64,000 bases of DNA from Endocalyx cinctus (GCA_001600455.1 BCKC01000001.1:6102441-6166440); one strand, 5' to 3'. Numbered from the stretch's first letter, positions 12,917-25,580 are shown. Translations and numbers: made by a program. The notes: generated from the letters alone by a model not told the origin.

Positions 12917-15247
12917 TTACGTATCCACCTTAACTCCAGCTCCATAATCTCTAGCGGTGCTAGTAGAAGCATATCCGGAGTCCGAGACCTTATCGAACAT
13001 ATGACCACCGCCGCCGCCAAGATTCTCCTCGTAATTGAGGAAGTCGAAATTATCAAACGCCCCACCGAGCCATAGGTACGAATTCGGGTCTTCGTCGATA
13101 TAGCTCCCCAGGTTCAGATCCGCCAGCGGATCCTTCGCCTGCGCCTGCGCCTGCGCCTGCGACTGGGACTGCGGCTCCCGGCCGTCCCTATCTTCCGGCG
13201 TCGAATCCCTCGCCGCCGCCGACGAGGTGAGCAGCAGCCCGGGAGGGGTGGTCGCCCTCGGCGTCGGGGCCGGCGTCACCGACGGGGACCGGTGCTCGTT
13301 CTCCCTCTGTCCCCTGAAGATCTCCAGCAGCCCGTCGCGGATCATATCCGGCAGGTCGCGCAGCAGCTCGTGCTGGACGTTGTCGAACTTGAGCTCCACC
13401 TTCTTCTGCACCAGCTTAGGTAGATCCCGTCTAATTCGTTTCTTGCACCGCTCGAAATTCGCCGCCGATTCGGGACTGAGCGAGTTAGTAGACTCGTAGT
13501 CTTGAGAACGAAAAACTGTTAGTCGATCGAGATTTCCTAGAACACAACTCTATTTTTTTGGTTTTTTGTTTTGCTTCTTAATATATGAGGCTTTGTTGAT
13601 TTAACTTACAAGGACTGGGTATCGTATGCTTATTTGCCTTCGGGAAAAGTATCATGTATATTTCCACCCATCGCTGCTCTTCCGACTCAGTTGCACCGTG
13701 CTTCTTGCGCGCTCTCAGCTTAGCTTCGGTAGCCTCGTCGATTTCTTCGACGAAAACCAGCTCCGCTTTTTCGCAAGGTACGTCGGCACGCTGATGAGCC
13801 TGCAGCTCCGTGGCATCTGCGAAAGCCTCTGTACACCGAGGGCACGTGTGCTTCTGCACTCGGTGAATACGGTAAAGGTGTTCCCTACATGACACGTATC
13901 TCGTCAGCAAATTCCTTCTCGTAACGGAGAATACGCGCGGAAAGAGAGAGAGAGAGAGAGAAGACGTGAGAATTTACTTCAGCCTGTGAATGCTCGGCCA
14001 GCCGGGGCCGGCACAACTCCTGCGCTTCTCGTGCGCGTGCGGGTTGTGCTTGTAAAACGGGCAGGCAAAAAGGCGTTCTGACTTCACGTTCTTCTTCGCG
14101 CGCTTATTCCCCCCTCGGTCCTTTCCATTCTCGTCTCCGCCGTTAGACGCATTGTCTCGATCATCATCTCCATCGAGCTGGCGCTTCTGCCGTCTAGAAG
14201 AGCCGCTCGGCCTTCCTGCACCGTTGTCATTAGACCCAACTTTTTCGTAGTGTCCACCGTCACCACTCGGCGCTCCCTTAGACGTGTCAGAGGCCTCGGA
14301 GACCTCGTGGGTGTACGTGATGATAGCGAGCCTCTTGTCAAGCCACTCGTTGAAAACAGCCATCACCTTCCTAACAGCCTCTTTCTTCTTGAGGGCCAAG
14401 TATTGCTCGGGTGACAGTTCTCTTGTCTCACCTTTTTGCTCTTGAGGGTTGTGGTGCTGGCAATGGCTTCGTCTGGCAGCGCTCGCCTTCCCGTTCATCT
14501 CCATAGAATCGGCCGGGCGATAGCTTTGACAAATTGGTTGATCCCTTGATTCGGATTCGTTGTAATAATGTTTTGTATTTGAAATTTCCTTGCGCTCACC
14601 GATCGCTCTTGGACATAGCTTTCCTGCTCGTGCTGAAGTTGGAATTGTCTTTTCCAAACTGCCCATCAATTAATCTCAGCCATTGGCCTCGATATTGAGT
14701 GCTGTCCTTTTCAACGTACCTTGGATTGCCAGTTTCTTCTGAGAGTGAAGAAGATGTAATGGTTGAGTTCGCAAATCCACTCGTCTATAATGTGACTTGG
14801 TTAGCTCGACCCTTGAAGGCATTAAGTTCTATCCTCGTGGACACTTACGGTGCCAGTCACAACGTGGTGGCTCGACGCATACGATTTTATATTTTGATTG
14901 TTATTCTTTCCGTGTATGTATTGCTTGGTCATGCCTCGCTTGTACAAGCGATGCACCTCACGTAACAAGACCTTCTCCCTCCACCGACCTCCTATTTGCG
15001 CGGCCACGCGTGTCCAAGGAGTGCGGAGGAAAGAGAAGGGCGGGTTAGGCGAGCTGGATCGCGAGTCCTTGCTCAGACTCACAAGGCGTGAGGGATATCG
15101 ATGATGATAATGATGATGATAGTGATAGTTAAACTGATAGGAATGAGGAAGTGAGAATCGGTCCTCCGGCGGCCAGGAATTCAGAATCGGGGCTGGTATC
15201 AACTGATTGTCGTACGTGGTCAGTATTTGCTGAGGTCGATGAAGCAT
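12917..15247 (-). CDS. Atypical C2H2 zinc-finger protein, five exons
   Basis: Exons 15247-14849, 14784-14720, 14658-13978, 13884-13610 and 13500-12917; introns of 64, 61, 93 and 109 nt with GTAAGT, GTACGT, GTAAAT and GTAAGT donors. They total 2004 nt (667 residues) in one frame. The N-terminal exon is His/Tyr/Ser-rich. The centre carries a finger region at about residues 350-415: FACPFYKHNPHAH, an inserted RRSCAGPGW, then IHRLKEHLYRIHRVQKHTCPRCTEAF and LQAHQR. This spacing belongs to a fungal C2H2 family common in Sordariomycetes, and intron 3 cuts the finger between LK and EH. The C-terminal exon holds a helical segment (LPKLVQKKVELKFDNV), a QAQAQAQA tract and acidic patches. A nuclear regulatory role is likely; target and pathway are unknown. 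An ATG at 14666 inside intron 2 is in frame with exon 3 and is an alternative start. Confidence 0.85.
13943..13960. repeat. (AG)9 microsatellite inside intron 3 of the zinc-finger gene
   Basis: A pure AG dinucleotide run lies in the 93-nt intron 13885-13977. In the transcript it reads as a CT-rich tract in the first part of the intron. It probably varies in length between strains. Confidence 0.85.
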
Positions 15248-16620
15248 CTCTTCTTATAGCGGAGGCGAGTGCATCAAGTTTGTTGACATTGGCAAGATCA
15301 TACTACATTCGGCTCCTATAATCCGTCTTAGATCATAACGGCTGGCCTAAAATTGAAATTGAATAATATCTTGGAGGGGCCTGGGCGGGACAGAAATCAT
15401 GCAGTACGCCTTGGTGTTATAGGAAACGGATGACCAAGTTCTCATACCAGTTTGACAGTTCACCGGAATCGGGATGCACAAGATAACAAGCTTTCCGTAG
15501 GAATCTGGTAGTTAAGCTGACAGACACTAAGCTGATAGGGAAGAAGGGGAAGAGATAGAGAGAAAAAAAACGAAGGTAAGAAGATTTTCGGTTGCTTCTA
15601 CTAGTCCTTGATTGTCAAAATAGTATGAGTATATCGTACTATTCCACTGCTAGTCAACGAAGCCAATTCGAATGGTTTTTTTTTTCCTTTCTTACATTTC
15701 GGGGCTTGAACAGTTTACCGGCTTCTCTCCACCTTATTTATCTTATTTATGCTCCCCCCTCCCCCCTCCTAAAATCCTTCCGGTTACCGGATTTCGCACG
15801 AAAGGCTCTGGGTCTGCTTCTGCTCCTCGCTGCTGACTTTCTGGGTTCTGCGCAACGGCGCAAATCGAGGTGGAGATATGCGCATGCGCAAGTCACACCT
15901 TACCTATATGCCTATACTATATGCTTATGCGGCTCACTCGCTAGCTCACGCATGCAAATGCAAGAAGACGTGCTCGACGCTGATTGGAAATCACGATTTC
16001 TGCATCGAAGACTACTTTATCTTTTTTTCCTTTGAGTCCGGCACCAAAAAAAAAGAAAAAAAAAACAGTTTCCCGAGAAGTCGTACCATGACGTGGGGGA
16101 ATGGAACAAGGAGGGGGAGGGGTTCCTGTCTCCCTCGAACTTGTCTTTCCCTCCCGCCTCTTGCCAATTCGCGCAATATCAGCTTTGCGAATATCGTTTT
16201 CCTTCCCGGTCTTATCGTTTTGCACCAAACCGTTTTTTTTTTTTTTTTTTTTTTTTCAGAAAAAGTAAAAAAAAAAAAAAGTATCGGACTTCGTCTCAGG
16301 GGAACATTGATATTCCTCGTTTGTGCCACTCTTGCATAATTCGCATTTGCGCCAATCTCGTGCTCTCGTTATGTATTGCACCCCGCCAAACCAAGGATAT
16401 GATGACTTAGCAAGAACACACCCACGTGCGCAGTCGCGAAGTCACCAACCGATATAGAAAAAAAAGTATAGGAATTGGCGATTGCTGGCCAGTCATTGTT
16501 CTCACCCCTGAGAATTTCGTCGATTGCGTCACAGTCGTGTCCAGGCCGCGTTGCCAGCTCAGTGGCAGTTTGTTTAGTCGCGTTCGAGGCGGCGCAGCGT
16601 ATGCTTTCGAACACGCGAAG
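15248..16620. other. Intergenic region between divergent genes
   Basis: This is the upstream region of the five-exon zinc-finger gene (left) and of the small plus-strand gene (right). It contains pyrimidine tracts, a T24 run at 16233-16256 followed closely by A-runs, and no ORF with recognisable protein features. The 95-153 aa ORFs at 15878-16410 are driven by A/T homopolymers on both strands. Confidence 0.5.
16233..16256. repeat. T24 homopolymer followed by A-tract
   Basis: Twenty-four consecutive T are followed by CAGAAAAAG and then a long A run up to about 16280. The T and A tracts could pair as a long hairpin. The length is likely unstable and may be misassembled. Confidence 0.8.
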
Positions 16621-16629
16621 AAACGACAA

Positions 16630-16747
16630 TGAGTCAAGTGACGTTCCGAAGTGGCAAGAGCCTCAATGAGGCTCTTTCTCGCGACTCCGCGCGAGCGGGT
16701 TTGCGGGTAGCTCTCATGACTCTGTTCATGGTGTCGATGTATAAAAA
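16630..16747 (+). promoter_or_regulatory. Compact promoter: bZIP sites, two inverted repeats and a TATA box
   Basis: Within 118 bases lie TGAGTCA (16630-16636, AP-1-type), TGACGT (16639-16644, CRE-type core), a perfect 10-bp inverted repeat AAGAGCCTCA/TGAGGCTCTT with a 1-base spacer (16656-16676), a second inverted repeat CTCGCG/CGCGAG (16678-16695) and TATAAAAA (16740-16747). The small ORF starts about 340 bases downstream after a leader with GA- and A-rich tracts. The order fits a regulated, stress-type promoter. The site assignments are by motif only. Confidence 0.4.
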
Positions 16748-17089
16748 GAGTTGAATGGAAAGATGTTGTCGAAGGGTTAGTCGAATAGGTAGAACACTAC
16801 TTTTGTAAAGTAAGAAGAGAAAGACAGCAATATATCAAAACATTCTCAGTATCAATCAGAATATTTGTTGAGAGAGAGAGAGAGAAAAAAAGGAAACGAA
16901 AAAAAGAAATCATCGTGAACAATCATAATTTCGAGATCCCCCTTTTCCCTACCTATCCAAGTAAAACGCTTCATACTTAGCCTTAGAACGACGGGTTGTC
17001 ATTGTCATATATAATCGCATCAATCATTTCCTCAAAGATAAACGACGTTTCGCAAGCCCAACTAAGGAAGGGGGAAAAAAAAAGCAAAT

Positions 17090-17371
17090 ATGTCGAAAGA
17101 TTCAGAAACTTTGCAGACGACTTCTTCCAGTACAAGGTACTATTTTCATACCCAGCAAGAGAAGACTTCTTCAAACCTTGAAGCTAACATAGGACGGGAT
17201 AGCAGTAGTCAACCAGTCGCGACGCCGTCGGAGATGATGAGAGACTTCCTCTCGAGTGGTCCCACGTTGACGGAAAGACTCTGTCACGGGATCAACATAG
17301 ATAGAGGCACGTCGACGACGGAGAAGGCGGCCCTGGTGGCAGGTCTCGTGAGACAAGTTAAGGGAAACTGA
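17090..17371 (+). CDS. Small hypothetical protein (93 aa), possible stress-response type
   Basis: A single open frame from ATG in a fair context (GCAAATATGTCG) to TGA. I do not recognise the family. The N-terminal half is Ser/Thr/Gln-rich and looks disordered. The C-terminal half is compact: PSEMMRDFLSSG, TLTERLCHGINIDRG, then TTEKAALVAGLVRQVKGN, which predicts two short helices. Third codon positions in the second half are mostly G or C, unlike flanking DNA. A TATA box and bZIP-type sites lie 340-460 bases upstream. Small unspliced genes with such promoters are often stress or conidiation induced in filamentous fungi, which is inference here. An antisense ORF (17171-17356) has weaker composition. 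Confidence 0.5.
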   Translation: MSKDSETLQTTSSSTRYYFHTQQEKTSSNLEANIGRDSSSQPVATPSEMMRDFLSSGPTLTERLCHGINIDRGTSTTEKAALVAGLVRQVKGN

Positions 17372-18548
17372 GTACGCAGTCGAGTTGAGGACTTGTGGAT
17401 TTGGATGGAATGAGAAATCACTTAAGGAGAATAGAAAGTAATAAGGGGGAGGGGGGTTGTATTAATACCTAAGACAAGACAGTGAAGGGGACGGGAACCG
17501 AAAAGGTGTCAAGTTGGGAAATGACGGAGAGAGAGTAAATATATAGATGAATACTTGGATAGTAACACAATAAAACGAAATAAGATAATAATATTGAAAA
17601 TAATAAAATAACGAGCATTGCTTTTCTTTTTTTTCTTTTCCATTTTCGTATATATTAATTTTCCTTTTCCTTCACCGCAAAATCCTTTAACTGTACTTCA
17701 GTCAACTGCAGCTTTCTCACCGCTCCACCCAATGCAGAACTCAGCAGCAAGTATCCACACCAACACTCCTCACCAGCATAAATCTTGGAGGAACATGGAG
17801 TGGAAGTGAATAATGGGGAAAAATTGCGTAAAGAATACTATGCGGCTTCTAAATATATATACACGAAGGTGTCGCTCCTTAACCTGACTGGAAAATGAGC
17901 GTACATGCAGTATTTCACCATTACGTTGTATGCCCAACCTTTGACATCCTCTGTCTGGCTTTGCGCTCCGCTTCTTTCGTTACGTGGAACCTCTTAGTTA
18001 TCTTTGCAGGAACGATAGAGCCAATGGTGTCAAAAAGAAAGAAGAGCTTAAAAAATTGACCGGACTGGATGTTATTTATATTTTAATCGGGCATCAATCA
18101 ATATTCCACTCATCGTGAAATCTCCCTGTGAAGTACCAGGTATGGTTGGTTGGCTGGTTAGGCGAATCAGTATATCTGAGAATAATGGAGAATTCTGTCG
18201 GTCATAGTGCAATCAATGAGAATTACTACTCGCGTGACATGAAGGATAATACAAATCAATTAGTAGACTTCAATCCTTTCAACTTAAGATGTAAAGCTCA
18301 TACCTACACGCTAGCACCGTATACGCTGTTAAAGTATTATGATCGATAGCGATTCAGTAATCTTTAGGGCGATTATACAAGTAAACTTCGATTTGTTCCG
18401 TCTCTATGAACGCGAATGATGGTCCATTTACACCAAATTACGACTGCTAGCTCGCCAATGGCTCATCTCTAACACTAACATTATAAGAGTGACTTAGAAT
18501 CCATTTATATGCCTGTCTATCCGGGAATGTGTCATAATCGTATCTATT
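17372..18548. other. Intergenic region between convergent genes
   Basis: About 1.2 kb between the end of the small plus-strand ORF and the stop codon of UFD2 on the minus strand, so it should carry both 3' ends. It includes AATAAA-like words near 17570-17610. Short ORFs at 17618-17809 and 18128-18349 lack coding features. Confidence 0.5.
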
Positions 18549-21500
18549 TCAAGGAGCCGAAGTATCCATCGGATCACCTGAGAGCTTCACCTTGGTAGCC
18601 GCAATTCGTTCGGCTTTCCATGCTTCAATCTGCGCGCGCAAGTCGTCTGCGGGTACGACATCGTCAATGGTCATAGGATTACGCGTAAATGGATCCAGAG
18701 GGTTCGACAGTAGTTGCTGAACAATCGTAGAACGGTCTACGATGTTCCCGGATGGCAAGACGACAGGGTCTTTCATCAAGTCTCCCATCAGGGGGTCTTC
18801 AAACTCGCTCGGAATCTCACCCAAGTCAAGTTCAGCCTGATCCAGACGTTGTTTTGCATCCGCAAAATCCTTCACCAGAGATTCCCAGGTGCCGACCACT
18901 TCAGGCGGCTTCGAGAGGTTCTTCTTGAGGATTCTGGTCGCCTCATCGAAATTGCTGGGTTTGTACGAACGCCCGTCTGCGGCAACAGCGTCGAGGAAAG
19001 AGGGCTTCGAGCGTAGGTTTAGATAGATGTCTAATAAGTCCGATAAAAGTGCCTTAGGCTGGAAGTGATATTTTTGCGCGTCGGAAACCAGTAGCTGGGT
19101 CCGTTTTGGTCCAACGAGCATCTCCAAATTGTAGTTCAGCATACCAGCTAATCGAGTGACAATCTCTGGCATGGTAAAGGAATCCCGAAGCGCTTCCGTG
19201 AAAAGTTTCATCATGCCCATTGTATCATTGACCAGTTGCATCCAGGACGTGCACTGTTGCTCCGCTGATTCCAGGTCAGTTGTAATCTTTTCCCTGTTCT
19301 CCGGGGTTAAGCTCGGATCCTTAAGCTGAGTTTGATAGTCATGAATCTTGACTAGTTTCGTCATCGCCTCGTCGAGTAAGTAGGTCGCATCGTTGAGTAG
19401 CAAGTTGACGAATTGAACAAAGAATGGCCGATTGAGCCTGTTATCATCAGCATTCATCTTCAACGTTCATTTCAATCTATGTTTCATCTTACCTGCTTTC
19501 TCTGCTCAGCTGTTCATGATACACAGTGTTGCTCCATATACACTTTATCACCTGGAAGATCTCGTATCGAATATTGAATTTGTCATAGAATGCCGAGCTC
19601 ACGCCACTATGTTCGCATTCTACTATCGTAAGCGCATATACCAGATCGATTTAGTTCATGTAACGTACCTATGTAAAACTTCATCAAAGACTGTAACAAA
19701 TAGTCTTGCGCAAACTTGGACCCGACTAGGCTGTCGCCCAGCACACCGTTGGCTAAATGGTAGATTGGCCATGTTCCACTGAATAGAAGAGTCACAAGTG
19801 CTGACTTGAGATATGGGTTTTTGATATATTCCGAAGATCTCAAAAAGCTTATGCACAGAACAGGTATCTCATCGCCAGTGGCTGAGATCAGAATGTCTGC
19901 AAGGAATCTAAGGAGACATGAGTGAATATGAACGAGGCGAGCGCGTTCGATTAGCAGACTTACCTGAAAACAAACTTGAAGTTGTCCACGACGTCTTGAA
20001 GAGCATATTCCGGTAAGCAGCTGAACGCCTCCGGACGCTGGTCTGGAAGGGGAAGATGAAATTGTCTTCCCGGGGTATAGTCCGAGCCGCTGGCCACTCG
20101 AAGCAACCAAACTGCCACATATCTCATAAATGTCAAAGATAATGTTTGCATATTCTTGTCCGAGACTATACCGTGGATGGCATGTTTCGTTGCAATGTGT
20201 CTCTCTATTAGGTTGACAGCATTTTGATGATGCTGCTTGGCGACAGCTAGTCGGAACGGATCCTACAAAAATTAGCAAACTCATACAGGTATAAATCAAT
20301 ACTCGTGTACTTACGTTCTGTAGCTTCGCTAGCTCTCCTTCCATCTGTTTGATTACACCCTCAACATATTTAATGTCCTTCTCCAGATCTTTCAATTTAG
20401 AATTCGTTGCGCCGAGGCCATAGTGATGGGCAGCAAGGGTCAAGAAAAAAATTTCCGAAATAAAATTATTAGAACCTTCAGCAGTCTTAGCATAAAATGC
20501 ATCAGAAGTAGCTTGGTCGGCGTTTAGTTTGGTCTCGTCGCTCATATCGACCCTCGGTTTCCGCTGAAGGTACTTGATATCAATCTTTCCAACTTTGTCG
20601 AAAGTGGTGTCCATAAATGGCTGGCAGAGTCGATCTAAAGTCGCCGTTACATTGACCATAAAGCCATCTGAAGCAACTTCTGTGGCCTTGACTTGTAGAG
20701 CTCGTCTCTTGTGATTGGTGTTCATAATAAAGGCGAACCAGTCCAGCGTTTTTTCTCTGGACTCGGTTCCCGCACGGACTAGAGCATCTATGACGTTGAA
20801 AAGGTCCGCTTGATGAGCCTGTAAGGACAACCTCATCGATTCTTGAGCCTGCTTGACATGGCCGGCGTCAATTGTCCGAGGACCAGGGAAGAATGACTTT
20901 GCGACTTCCATCTGGAGGGGCGAAATGCGGAAGAAAGGTCCTAAAATCGTATTCATCTCGCTAGCTACCGCTATCTGCTCTTTCGTGTAAGATGCAGGCG
21001 GGTCGAAGAGGAACGCCGGATGCTTCGCCACGATCTGCATCAACGGTTTGAACTTAGAGTACGTAAGTAGAACCTAAGTCGGGTCAACATGATGATCTTT
21101 CAGCACAAACACGTACATCCCATCACACAAAGCTCACATGAACATAAGGTTTATAGTCATCGTTCATCGTCATACTCGATAGCTTGTGACTTATAGCAAA
21201 AATCGCGTCGCTGAATATTGGAGCGACGGTTTCTTCGTCTTCCTGCATACGTAGGATTGCCTCTGTAAAAAATTCGAGGCATATCCCATTCTCGTTGTCC
21301 TGACCTCGAAGAAGGTAAGGCATCAAAGAATCGTGATCCGGATTTGGGGAGCGGCTGTAATTAATTAGTAATTCAGTGTGTTACATTTGCGGCGAATCCG
21401 CGATCAATTCTCTCGTTGACTTACTCAAAATATTCAGGCATAGTCAACGCGAATATGCAGTTACTCATACATAACCGTCTCGCCTCATTCACCACGGCTT

Positions 21501-22315
21501 GCCTCTCCTGAGAAAGAGGTCTACTTGGTTGAGATGCCCGCACTACCCGGTTCCAGCAGGGTAGCAGATAGTCTAGGAGAGGTCGGCTGACTGGTAAGGA
21601 CCGAGCTGCTTCACTCATAGCGGAATCGATATTCTCGGCAGTCAATTTTGGCTTATCCCCCGACTGTTCCAGCTCGGCTTTAAGGTCCGGTAGATAAATC
21701 AGTTTATCGCCCCGGTGGTTAACCGATCGAGAGCCATCTAGGGTAATGTGAAAGATATCGCTTAGGATGCGGTTCGACCAATCCACGAGAGGTTCTTCTT
21801 TAGATGTTTGTATCTTTTTGGCAGATATATTTGCTGCTAATCTTTTGTCAACTGGCGATGCCGACCTCTTATGGACATTATGTTTACCTAGCTCGGCAGC
21901 TCCACCATCTTGAGACTCAGAGGTCTCCTTTGCGCCAGCTTGAGAGGACGGTTTCGTGGTAGTTTCGGTACTCTTCCGGGCTGGTGTGATATTGATTCTT
22001 CGATTAGGAATCGGGGTAGGTTGCTGGTCTCTTTCGGGCTTTGGAGAGCTAGAGGTCGACTGTTCACCTGTCTGAGATGGAGAGGCTGGGATAGCGGCAG
22101 GACTCGAGGTGCCTGAGCTCGACGGAGTAGCTGTATTGCTGGCAGCCAACTTTGCAAGACGCCTTTGGCGCATCTATCATACATACAACATTAGAACAGC
22201 TCAGAACTTCAGAAGTCGCTTCAACAACCGCTCGGATTAGACCTTGTAGAAACTAGGCGATGCTTACCTGCTCTGCTGGCGGCAGGGTCGGTTCAGGTTG
22301 CTCACTCGGATCCAT
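18549..22315 (-). CDS. UFD2: Ubiquitin conjugation factor E4 (U-box ubiquitin chain elongation factor)
   Basis: Eight exons: 22315-22268, 22173-21425, 21354-21138, 21073-20315, 20262-19964, 19907-19669, 19619-19493 and 18549-19437. Introns are 94, 70, 64, 52, 56, 49 and 55 nt; exons sum to 3327 nt (1108 residues, near the usual family size). The start MDPSEQPEPTLPPAEQ joins MRQRRLAKLAA, then a Ser/Pro-rich region. The large helical Ufd2 core follows (FFRISPLQMEVAKSFFPGP, DIKYLQRKPR, SSAFYDKFNIRYEIFQVIK, NDATYLLDEAMTKL). The C-terminal U-box spans about residues 1030-1100, with EFEDPLMGDLMKDPVVLPSG and DPFTRNPMTIDDVVPADDLR. In the family this enzyme lengthens ubiquitin chains on substrates delivered with Cdc48 for proteasomal degradation. 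All domains are intact. The first 16-codon exon carries the start, and its junction CAG|ATG is in phase 0. Confidence 0.96.
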
Positions 22316-25013
22316 GATAGATTCTGTGCGATGATTATTATGTCGTTTGTGAGACCGGATGCTAGATATTTAATAATTCCTTTATATTCGCAGTGGCAGC
22401 AGGTATTATTATGCGCCAGGTTAACCTTGGCGATTACTGATTACTCGTGCAGCAGCGAGGCAAAGATGGAAAAATTGTATGTTTAAGAGTCAGACGTTAA
22501 GAATACAATGGAATTCAACAGTATGGAATAACGCAGGAAGGCAACGATAAAGACCGGCATGAAATTATCATAGTCGGTGCTTTGGGTACCTGCGGAATCG
22601 GCGTCAGGTAGGTGATGCAAGATGTACCTCTACCATAAGTCATCGAGCTTACCTTTCTATTGGTAAGTACGGAGTACTACTAGGTTCATACTTTAGGTAG
22701 GCACCTTGTAATCAGGGCGACCAACAGCCCTGTATGTTAAGTAGCCTTAGGGGGGTAAACAGCGTTATCGATAATCCCACTTGTTCACCTGAAAGCCATT
22801 AGGTAATAGCGTGGTAGCTACATATGAACATCGATATAAGAATTATATTCTAAAAAGACGAATAATTCAATATACAATGAACTGTTCTGTACCGAGTCTA
22901 GCAGTCTGAGAGTGTACGTGTAAATGTATCCGATCATGCCGTATATTACAAGGTTCATTTAAGTAATCGAAGCAGAAAGAAAGAAATGGATACTCTTTAT
23001 TATTAAGGAACGCGATTGGTAAAGACCCGATAAAGAGTAAAAGCTTCTAGGTAAATATCTGCATATTCACAAACGAGTGTAATGGCATGACGAAGGCTCA
23101 AGAATCATCTCACTATTGCTGTATGGCCAAAGACCACAAAATCACTCTGGAAGTCATTTCGACTTCTATCTATTTTACCCAGTCTCAAAAGCTAAGACAT
23201 CTCAGTCTCAATGCTCGGTTCCGAAAATTCAAAAGATCTAGTTTACGAATTATTCAATCGATCAATTCTGCCAGCCATGTTGACTACAAGCTTTTTTTTA
23301 AAATATATATATATATTTGGCTTGAGAATTTGGATGGATGAAATCCTTCTCGTACTGATTTTTTAACTTTAGTTTTTTTAAACCAACCCATTGCGCCTCT
23401 ATCAACTCAACGAAGAGAGCTACAAGACTGCGTAGCAGGACTATGTATACTATATATGTATTTTGTTGTGCTACTGCCGGCCCGTTCCGTTCTAATGTAC
23501 CCATGATATCGTCAGCTTGGCAGACAACTATCGAAACAAGACTCATATCATTTCCTCTTCTACAGACTTTTCTTGAGTTAAGTGTTTTCTACTCGGTAAC
23601 TCAGTAAGTTAGGAAACTTGGGGACTCCGAACCGAAGCCTCGCCAAATACGAGCTTTACGCTATTAATATTTGATTTAGCATGCATGACAATCCAATATA
23701 TAATATGGAGATTCGGCATCAAAGAAAAATCCGTGTATATTGACGGATAGATACGGCCTTTGACCAGTCATTCTCTTTCATGCCCTACATCACTTCCTCT
23801 TGCACATCACTGTCGGGACGCCACTTCGGGAAGCCCTACCTTGGCTTCATATGTGACCAATCATTTCCTGTGCTTGCCCGTATTAGCTGACGCACTCAGC
23901 TCTTCATATTCCCAAGATAACGAACATATACACCGCCCACGTGGTGTTCATCCTTGATATAGACCAGGGTGTCGTGTACAGCACCCGAATCAATGCTTGA
24001 GACTAGCAGAGGCGTCAACTAAGGCCATAGTCTCATCCAGTCGCTGTATACCTGTCTAACATTTCACTACTATATCAATAAGCCTACAAGAAACAGCTCT
24101 AAAGTCATCTGACCACCCTCCAAAAAATAGATATACGGGATGCTCCCTGGAATCACCTGAAGGTATCATCCTGTTCACATTATGAGATTTAGTGACAGGA
24201 GCCGTCTTGCCTGGGGCTGATATATTCATATCAGACAAATTCAACTGTAAAGAATGTATGTTCTCGTGTAATAATTGATTCCTAGTCTCGTATCGTGAAT
24301 CAAAGGGGTATGGCTTACTCAAAAGCCGCTTTATGGTGGATTAATAACCTCTCTTATCCTATGGGCATGGCTTTAGGCATAAGAGCGAGACCAGAATCGA
24401 TCAGTATGTCTCACAACATTATCAGCGATAAAATATGGGGAAGATATCCTCCCCCTGAACGCGATTTATTGTGGTCTCACTGTAACACGACAACAGCAAT
24501 AACGACTACTGAAATTCTCCTAGTTCCACTCTAGTCTGCGTATCTTCGCGTAGTCGCCAACATCATTGGACGAGCGGGATTTTATTCCCGGGTAGTGCAA
24601 GCTTCATTTTCTGAAAGGGGATTTCGTATCTTCTTTTTTCTCTCTCGAGAATTCTACCTTGCTTTAAAGGTTAGCGCTTGAAATTTCCAGTGTATTAAAA
24701 TGATTATTTCAACAATAGTTCCCGTTCCATACGTGCGGTATAGGAGTATGCGGTCATACTTCGGGCTGATATCCTTGGTAAGTTTTCGAGCAAGATTGCT
24801 TGGATTCTTCCCCGATGCTGGAAGCCTGACATATTACCCGTCACGTAACTTGACATACAAAGCCCATGAGCTGTTTATCTACATGAGGCTCTTACTTGAT
24901 TCAACAGATTGTTTTACAGCTTATTGAACTCTTCGATGTTTTAAAAACTAAGATGAGTAAGTTTGTATCGTTCAACACAGGAGGATATTATTGAGTTGCC
25001 TCTACTCAAACCA

Positions 25014-25229
25014 TCACAGATTCTCGGGGTCCATCTCGGCCATCACAGAGCTGTTGTCTACATTGTGCGCACTTCTTGACACAAGAGTCGAGAAATCAAG
25101 CCATTGATGACACGCATATGCTTCCAGAGCTTTGGTCATGATTTTCATCACGCGAGGATGCTCTCGGCTTTTGTATTTTTCCAGCTCTCTTACTCTGCGC
25201 ATTCTTATCCCTTGCTTCCCATCACCTCT
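25014..25229 (-). pseudogene. Possible 3' exon or remnant of an unrecognised gene
   Basis: A minus-strand open frame ending in TGA at 25014. Upstream it stays open to a TTGACAG at about 25236-25230 that could be a splice acceptor, giving about 71 codons. The predicted peptide is charged and non-repetitive (LEKYKSREHPRVMKIMTKAL, YACHQWLDFSTLVS, VMAEMDPENL) and does not read like random A/T-rich DNA. A further minus frame at 25539-25246 (ECEFKMGEPVRPAQLSLS) could be an earlier exon, but I could not join the two with a convincing donor. It may be a genuine short gene, an eroded copy or chance. No function is proposed. Confidence 0.2.
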
Positions 25230-25577
25230 CCCCTGTCAACTTTTCCTAGCCGGGTGTCCGCAGCCTTCTAAAGCTTCTAATAGTCTGTCGTACAGTCGCC
25301 ACTTTGTAATTCCCAACCAGATAATTATCGCCAGGGACGGAAAGACGCAGAGGCAGTGTAACTATACTTAGGCTTAGTTGTGCTGGCCTAACGGGTTCAC
25401 CCATTTTAAACTCGCATTCGAAAAAATTGCGCGACCATCCAACTTCCGCCTCCTTTGTCCTAGTACTATGAACACACGGAAAGGTTGTAGTGCAAATCGT
25501 CATCATATATTGGGTTCTCCCCGCCTTTAGGTCCTGCAAGTTCTCCGGAGGCTCAAGAATCGTGTATATCTATACCT

Positions 25578-25580
<3 letters not shown>

